From positions 62,001 through 126,000 of the forward strand of contig CANQKC010000001.1 in NCBI GenBank assembly GCA_947624305.1: a stretch of DNA of 64,000 bases. The letters run 5' to 3'. This DNA comes from an uncultured Monoglobus sp. GTDB lineage: Bacteria > Bacillota > Clostridia > Monoglobales > Monoglobaceae. Below the pieces are notes generated by a model. That model searched no databases and had not been told where the DNA came from. It saw nothing but the letters and a program-made list of their open reading frames with translations. A program made the position numbers and the translations under genes. Of this stretch, positions 61,115 through 64,000 are shown piece after piece (position 1 is the stretch's first letter; every line of letters starts with the position of its first letter).

Positions 61115-62148
61115 ATTATGTCCACGCCTTTCTCGCCGGCGACTATTCTGCCGACAACATAAGCCTTCTCGCCCGCGGCTTCGATCACCTCAACGGCCTT
61201 GTCCGCCTGATCGGCGGGCACGACAAACATCATGCCGATACCCATATTATAGGTGTTGAACATATCATGCTCGGAAACGCCGCCCAGCTTTTGCAGTTTT
61301 TTGAATATCGGCGGAGTCTCAAAGCCGCTCTTGTCGATCTCGGCTCTTGTGCCGTCTTTGAGCATGCGCGGAATATTCTCGTAAAATCCGCCGCCCGTTA
61401 TATGCGAGACCGCTTTCACGTCAACCGTTTCAATCGCCCTCAGCATCGGCTTTACATATATCTTTGTCGGCTCAAGCAACGTTTCGCCGATCGAGGCGCC
61501 AAGCTCGTCATCATATTTTTTAAGAGCCTCGGCGCACTCCGCGCTGTCGTCAATATTAAATATCTTTCTGACCAAAGAGTAGCCGTTGCTGTGAACGCCC
61601 GAGGACGCGATACCGATTATCTTATCGCCGACTTCTATTCTCTCGCCGTCAATGATCTTGTCCTTATCGACTATGCCGACCGAAAATCCCGCCAGATCAT
61701 ACTCGTCCGGATCGTAAAATCCGGGCATCTCGGCCGTTTCGCCGCCGACTAAAGCGCAGCCCGCCTTGACGCAGCCGTCGGCCACTCCTTTTACTATGTC
61801 CGCGATCTTCTCGGGGGTGTTTTTTCCGACCGCTATGTAGTCAAGAAAGAACAGCGGCTTCGCGCCTCCGCACACAATGTCATTGACGCACATCGCCACG
61901 CAGTCCTGACCCACCGTGTCGTGCTTATCCATGATAAACGCGAGTTTAAGTTTGGTTCCGACTCCGTCGGTTCCCGAGACAAGGACGGGATTTTTATATT
62001 CCCCGCCAAGCTCGAACAGGCCTCCGAAGCCGCCTATTCCCGAAATAACTCCGGGTATGTTTGTTCTTTTGACGTGCTCCTTGATCAGCTCGACCGATCT
62101 GTAACCCGCCTCAACGTCAACTCCGGCGTTTTTATACGCTTCGCTCAT
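61111..62148 (-). CDS. purM: Phosphoribosylformylglycinamidine cyclo-ligase PurM
   Basis: 345-residue AIR synthetase. [19 protein letters not shown] begins the protein; [15 protein letters not shown] and [20 protein letters not shown] are the glycine-rich ATP site and metal-binding region; [14 protein letters not shown] and [15 protein letters not shown] follow. Full length. Located between purE and purN. Confidence 0.97.
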   Translation of the reverse strand: MSEAYKNAGVDVEAGYRSVELIKEHVKRTNIPGVISGIGGFGGLFELGGEYKNPVLVSGTDGVGTKLKLAFIMDKHDTVGQDCVAMCVNDIVCGGAKPLFFLDYIAVGKNTPEKIADIVKGVADGCVKAGCALVGGETAEMPGFYDPDEYDLAGFSVGIVDKDKIIDGERIEVGDKIIGIASSGVHSNGYSLVRKIFNIDDSAECAEALKKYDDELGASIGETLLEPTKIYVKPMLRAIETVDVKAVSHITGGGFYENIPRMLKDGTRAEIDKSGFETPPIFKKLQKLGGVSEHDMFNTYNMGIGMMFVVPADQADKAVEVIEAAGEKAYVVGRIVAGEKGVDII

Positions 62149-62160
62149 TACATCGCCTCC

Positions 62161-62661
62161 CTATATATTGTCATAAAGCTCTTTTTGCAATTTTTTGTCT
62201 TTTTCGTCAACGGCCGCCGCCATGTCGGCCTTGAACTTTTCAAGCGCCTCGGAAAGCTTCTCATCGCTGAGCGCCAGCATCTGCACGGCCAGAATTCCCG
62301 CGTTGTCCGAGCCGTTCACTCCGACCGTCGCCACCGGGATACCCGTCGGCATCTGAACCATTGAGAGCAGCGAGTCAAGCCCGTCCATAAACGACGATTT
62401 GATCGGCAGCGCGATGACCGGCAGCGTGGTATACGCCGCGATAACTCCGCCCAGATGAGCCGCCTTGCCCGCGGCCGCGATTATCACCTTAACTCCGCTT
62501 GCCTTGGCGTTCTTCGCGAACTCCTCGGCCTTTGCGGGGGTCCTGTGCGCCGAGATCACATGCGCCTCAAAATCAACGCCGAACGATTTAAGCACGTCGA
62601 TCGCGCCCTTCACCACAGGCAGATCAGAGTTGCTTCCCATTACGATTGCTACTTTTGCCAT
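62161..62661 (-). CDS. purE: N5-carboxyaminoimidazole ribonucleotide mutase PurE
   Basis: 166-residue class I PurE. VAIVMGSNSDLPVVKGAIDV (about 3-22) and SAHRTPAKAEEFA are the signature; IIAAAGKAAHLGGVIAAYTT and ALPIKSSFMDGLDSLLS are active-site loops. It normally works with PurK, which is not in this window. First gene of the operon; GGAGGAAAACTA precedes ATG 62661. Confidence 0.97.
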   Translation of the reverse strand: MAKVAIVMGSNSDLPVVKGAIDVLKSFGVDFEAHVISAHRTPAKAEEFAKNAKASGVKVIIAAAGKAAHLGGVIAAYTTLPVIALPIKSSFMDGLDSLLSMVQMPTGIPVATVGVNGSDNAGILAVQMLALSDEKLSEALEKFKADMAAAVDEKDKKLQKELYDNI

Positions 62662-62690
62662 TAGTTTTCCTCCTTTTTTATGCTAATTTG

Positions 62691-62719
62691 ATTGTATATC
62701 AAGTTACGCGTTTTGTCAA
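62691..62719 (-). promoter_or_regulatory. Promoter of purine operon
   Basis: Minus strand TTGACA (62714-62719), 17-nt spacer, TACAAT (62691-62696), 30 nt before purE. No purine riboswitch or PurR box seen. Confidence 0.75.
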
Positions 62720-62818
62720 CATATTACAGCATTAAAAATACCAAATCCGCCGTATATTTTAATAAAAAACGGCCTTTGATTTTTATGTAAAATAACCCAA
62801 AATAATGCTAAGTTATAA

Positions 62819-62847
62819 TTGACTTTAATTAGCCCTTATGATAAAAT
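62819..62847 (+). promoter_or_regulatory. Promoter of membrane sensor gene
   Basis: TTGACT (62819-62824), 17-nt spacer, TAAAAT (62842-62847), 53 nt before the start. Confidence 0.65.
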
Positions 62848-62899
62848 AAGTTGAATGATAATGGGCGGAATTACGCAAATGATTGTAAGGAGCGTAAAT

Positions 62900-64000
62900 A
62901 TGTTTAAGAAGAACAAATTCGGCAAAATAATAACGCCGCTTTTGCTTTGCCTGCTCGCAGCCGCGGTGCTTCTGATCGGAATTGCATATTTCAATTTTAT
63001 CTCAAAGAAGATCTATGAGGACAGCACGGATCATCTTTCCGAGATCTACGATCAGGTCAACCGCTCTTTCGGCGCGTTCGTGGACAGGAACTGGGGCCTG
63101 CTTGAAAGCTGGGACGAGTATTTCGCGAAGGAAAACCCGGATCCCGCCGCGGTCTCGGATTTCATCGCGAAGGAAAAGGAATACTGGGGATTTTCCGACT
63201 TCTACTTTCTCTCGGGCGGCGAGGCGTATATGACTGCCTCGGGCTCCGCCGGAACAATGGATTTGGGAGATGCCAAAACAAACCTGACCGAACAGGGCGA
63301 GCCGATCATGGCGGGCGACACTCCGGAGTCGGGCAGGGACGTTATCGTGTTCGCCGCGCCCGCCGCGCCCGGCAGCTATAACGGATTTGAATATGACGCC
63401 GTCGCCGTCAGCTACAACAACGCCGACATGGCGAGCTCGCTGAACGTAGACGCTTTTTCGGGCAAGGCGAAATGCTTTGTTGTACATAACGACGGCAGCG
63501 TCCTGCTCTCCACGCAGACCGGCGGAAACGTGTTTGAAAACTTTCTTGTTTACCTCAAAGCCGCGTCGGATATTTCGCCGGATGTCCTCAGCCAAATCGG
63601 CGGCGATTGGCAAAACGGAAGATCGGGCCTGCTTCAGTGCAAGATCGGCGGCGTGAACTATTGTATTCTCTATCAGCCCGTGGGCTATCAGGATTACATA
63701 CTTTTGAGCGCCGTGCCGCAAAGCGTGTTAAGTGCGGGATTTTTGTCGGTGCAGAAGGTCACGATGAACGTGCTGATAATTATATTCCTGCTCATCGGCG
63801 CGGCTGTGATCGCGCTGCTTATTCTGCGCGGTCGCAGACTCTCAAGGCTCAATAAGACCGAGCTTCGTTACCGCGAGCGCATGTTTGACTTGCTTTCAAA
63901 CAGCGTTGATGATATATTCATCATGCTCGATTCCGCAAATCATAACGTTGACTATATAAGCCCGAACATAGAGCGGCTGCTCGGCATACCGCTCAAGGAC
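62900..64000 (+). CDS. Membrane sensor protein with PAS domain (3'-truncated)
   Basis: First 367 residues of a sensory membrane protein cut by the window edge. A membrane segment at about 10-32 (IITPLLLCLLAAAVLLIGIA) is followed by an extracellular sensing domain of some 245 residues, a second membrane segment at about 283-305 (VLIIIFLLIGAAVIALLI), and then the start of a PAS domain (RYRERMFDLLSNSVDDIFIM; YISPNIERLLGIPLKD). This is the plan of a histidine kinase or diguanylate cyclase sensor; the output domain is outside the window, so the type is open. AAGGAGCGTAAAT precedes ATG 62900. Confidence 0.8.
   Translation, partial: MFKKNKFGKIITPLLLCLLAAAVLLIGIAYFNFISKKIYEDSTDHLSEIYDQVNRSFGAFVDRNWGLLESWDEYFAKENPDPAAVSDFIAKEKEYWGFSDFYFLSGGEAYMTASGSAGTMDLGDAKTNLTEQGEPIMAGDTPESGRDVIVFAAPAAPGSYNGFEYDAVAVSYNNADMASSLNVDAFSGKAKCFVVHNDGSVLLSTQTGGNVFENFLVYLKAASDISPDVLSQIGGDWQNGRSGLLQCKIGGVNYCILYQPVGYQDYILLSAVPQSVLSAGFLSVQKVTMNVLIIIFLLIGAAVIALLILRGRRLSRLNKTELRYRERMFDLLSNSVDDIFIMLDSANHNVDYISPNIERLLGIPLKD

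Noticed and set aside
1-64000. Insertion sequences or transposase genes
   Set aside because: No transposase-like protein was found; the only recombinase is the truncated integrase at 57865-58314.

Overview
The window is a chromosomal segment of a Gram-positive, anaerobic Clostridia-type bacterium, most likely from the Oscillospirales/Ruminococcus side (inference). The evidence is: DnaB, bL9, GdpP and a YybS-like protein in Bacillota order; a NifS-like cysteine desulfurase beside ThiI; an NADH-linked trimeric [FeFe] hydrogenase; a T-box leader; S-layer homology (SLH) domains; and a purine operon that uses a separate PurO-like IMP cyclohydrolase. Core genes look moderately GC-rich. The islands at 8.3-10.0 kb and 55.0-58.4 kb look clearly more AT-rich. 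I could not run searches or composition counts; all family calls come from reading motifs.

Layout. 0-8.1 kb: RecD2 (5' end outside the window), RecR, a GNAT acetyltransferase, RecO, an RluA-type pseudouridine synthase, cysteine desulfurase, ThiI and CinA. 8.3-10.0 kb: a small minus-strand GNAT/nucleotidyltransferase/Nudix cassette. 10.2-11.9 kb: a TrpB2-type tryptophan synthase beta chain behind a T-box with a UGG specifier. 12.0-14.0 kb: an Rrf2 regulator, a cupin, an ORF remnant and a radical SAM protein, joined by three operators of the same design. 14.0-18.9 kb: a hydC-hydB-hydA-flavin reductase operon. 19.1-21.5 kb: wall or surface polysaccharide initiation (TagO/WecA, WecB) ending in a 50-residue small gene. 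21.6-31.5 kb: TrpS, an aminotransferase, then a long minus-strand run (YybS-like, GdpP, bL9, DnaB, TilS, Hpt). 31.7-33.8 kb: FeoA/FeoB. 34.0-34.5 kb: an SCP2-domain protein with a histone-H1-like tail. 34.5-54.8 kb: one gene of 20.3 kb encoding a 6,769-residue secreted SLH protein. 58.6-62.7 kb: the purine operon purE-purM-purN-purO-AICAR transformylase. 62.9 kb to the end: a membrane sensor protein cut by the window edge.

The most interesting region is 55.3-58.4 kb. It holds two related copies of a module that I read as a par/Fst-like type I toxin-antitoxin system. Each copy has a 24- or 25-residue hydrophobic Lys-ended peptide gene, a convergent antisense RNA with its own strong promoter, a shared two-way terminator, and two short direct repeats that let the two RNAs pair. 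The repeats differ between the copies, and the paired bases change together. Each copy is followed by a ribbon-helix-helix gene whose start region overlaps the antisense promoter, and each toxin promoter carries its own inverted repeat. The second copy, with DUF4160 and DUF2442 genes, lies inside a degraded integrative element bounded by a 46-bp duplication of the 3' part of tRNA-Arg(CCG). That element keeps a truncated tyrosine recombinase and repeated arm-type motifs at both ends.

Genes work together in several clear groups: sulfur transfer to tRNA (cysteine desulfurase plus ThiI), hydrogen metabolism coupled to NAD(H) (HydABC), lipid-linked glycan initiation (WecB plus TagO), purine synthesis (five genes, one promoter), and ferrous iron uptake (FeoAB).
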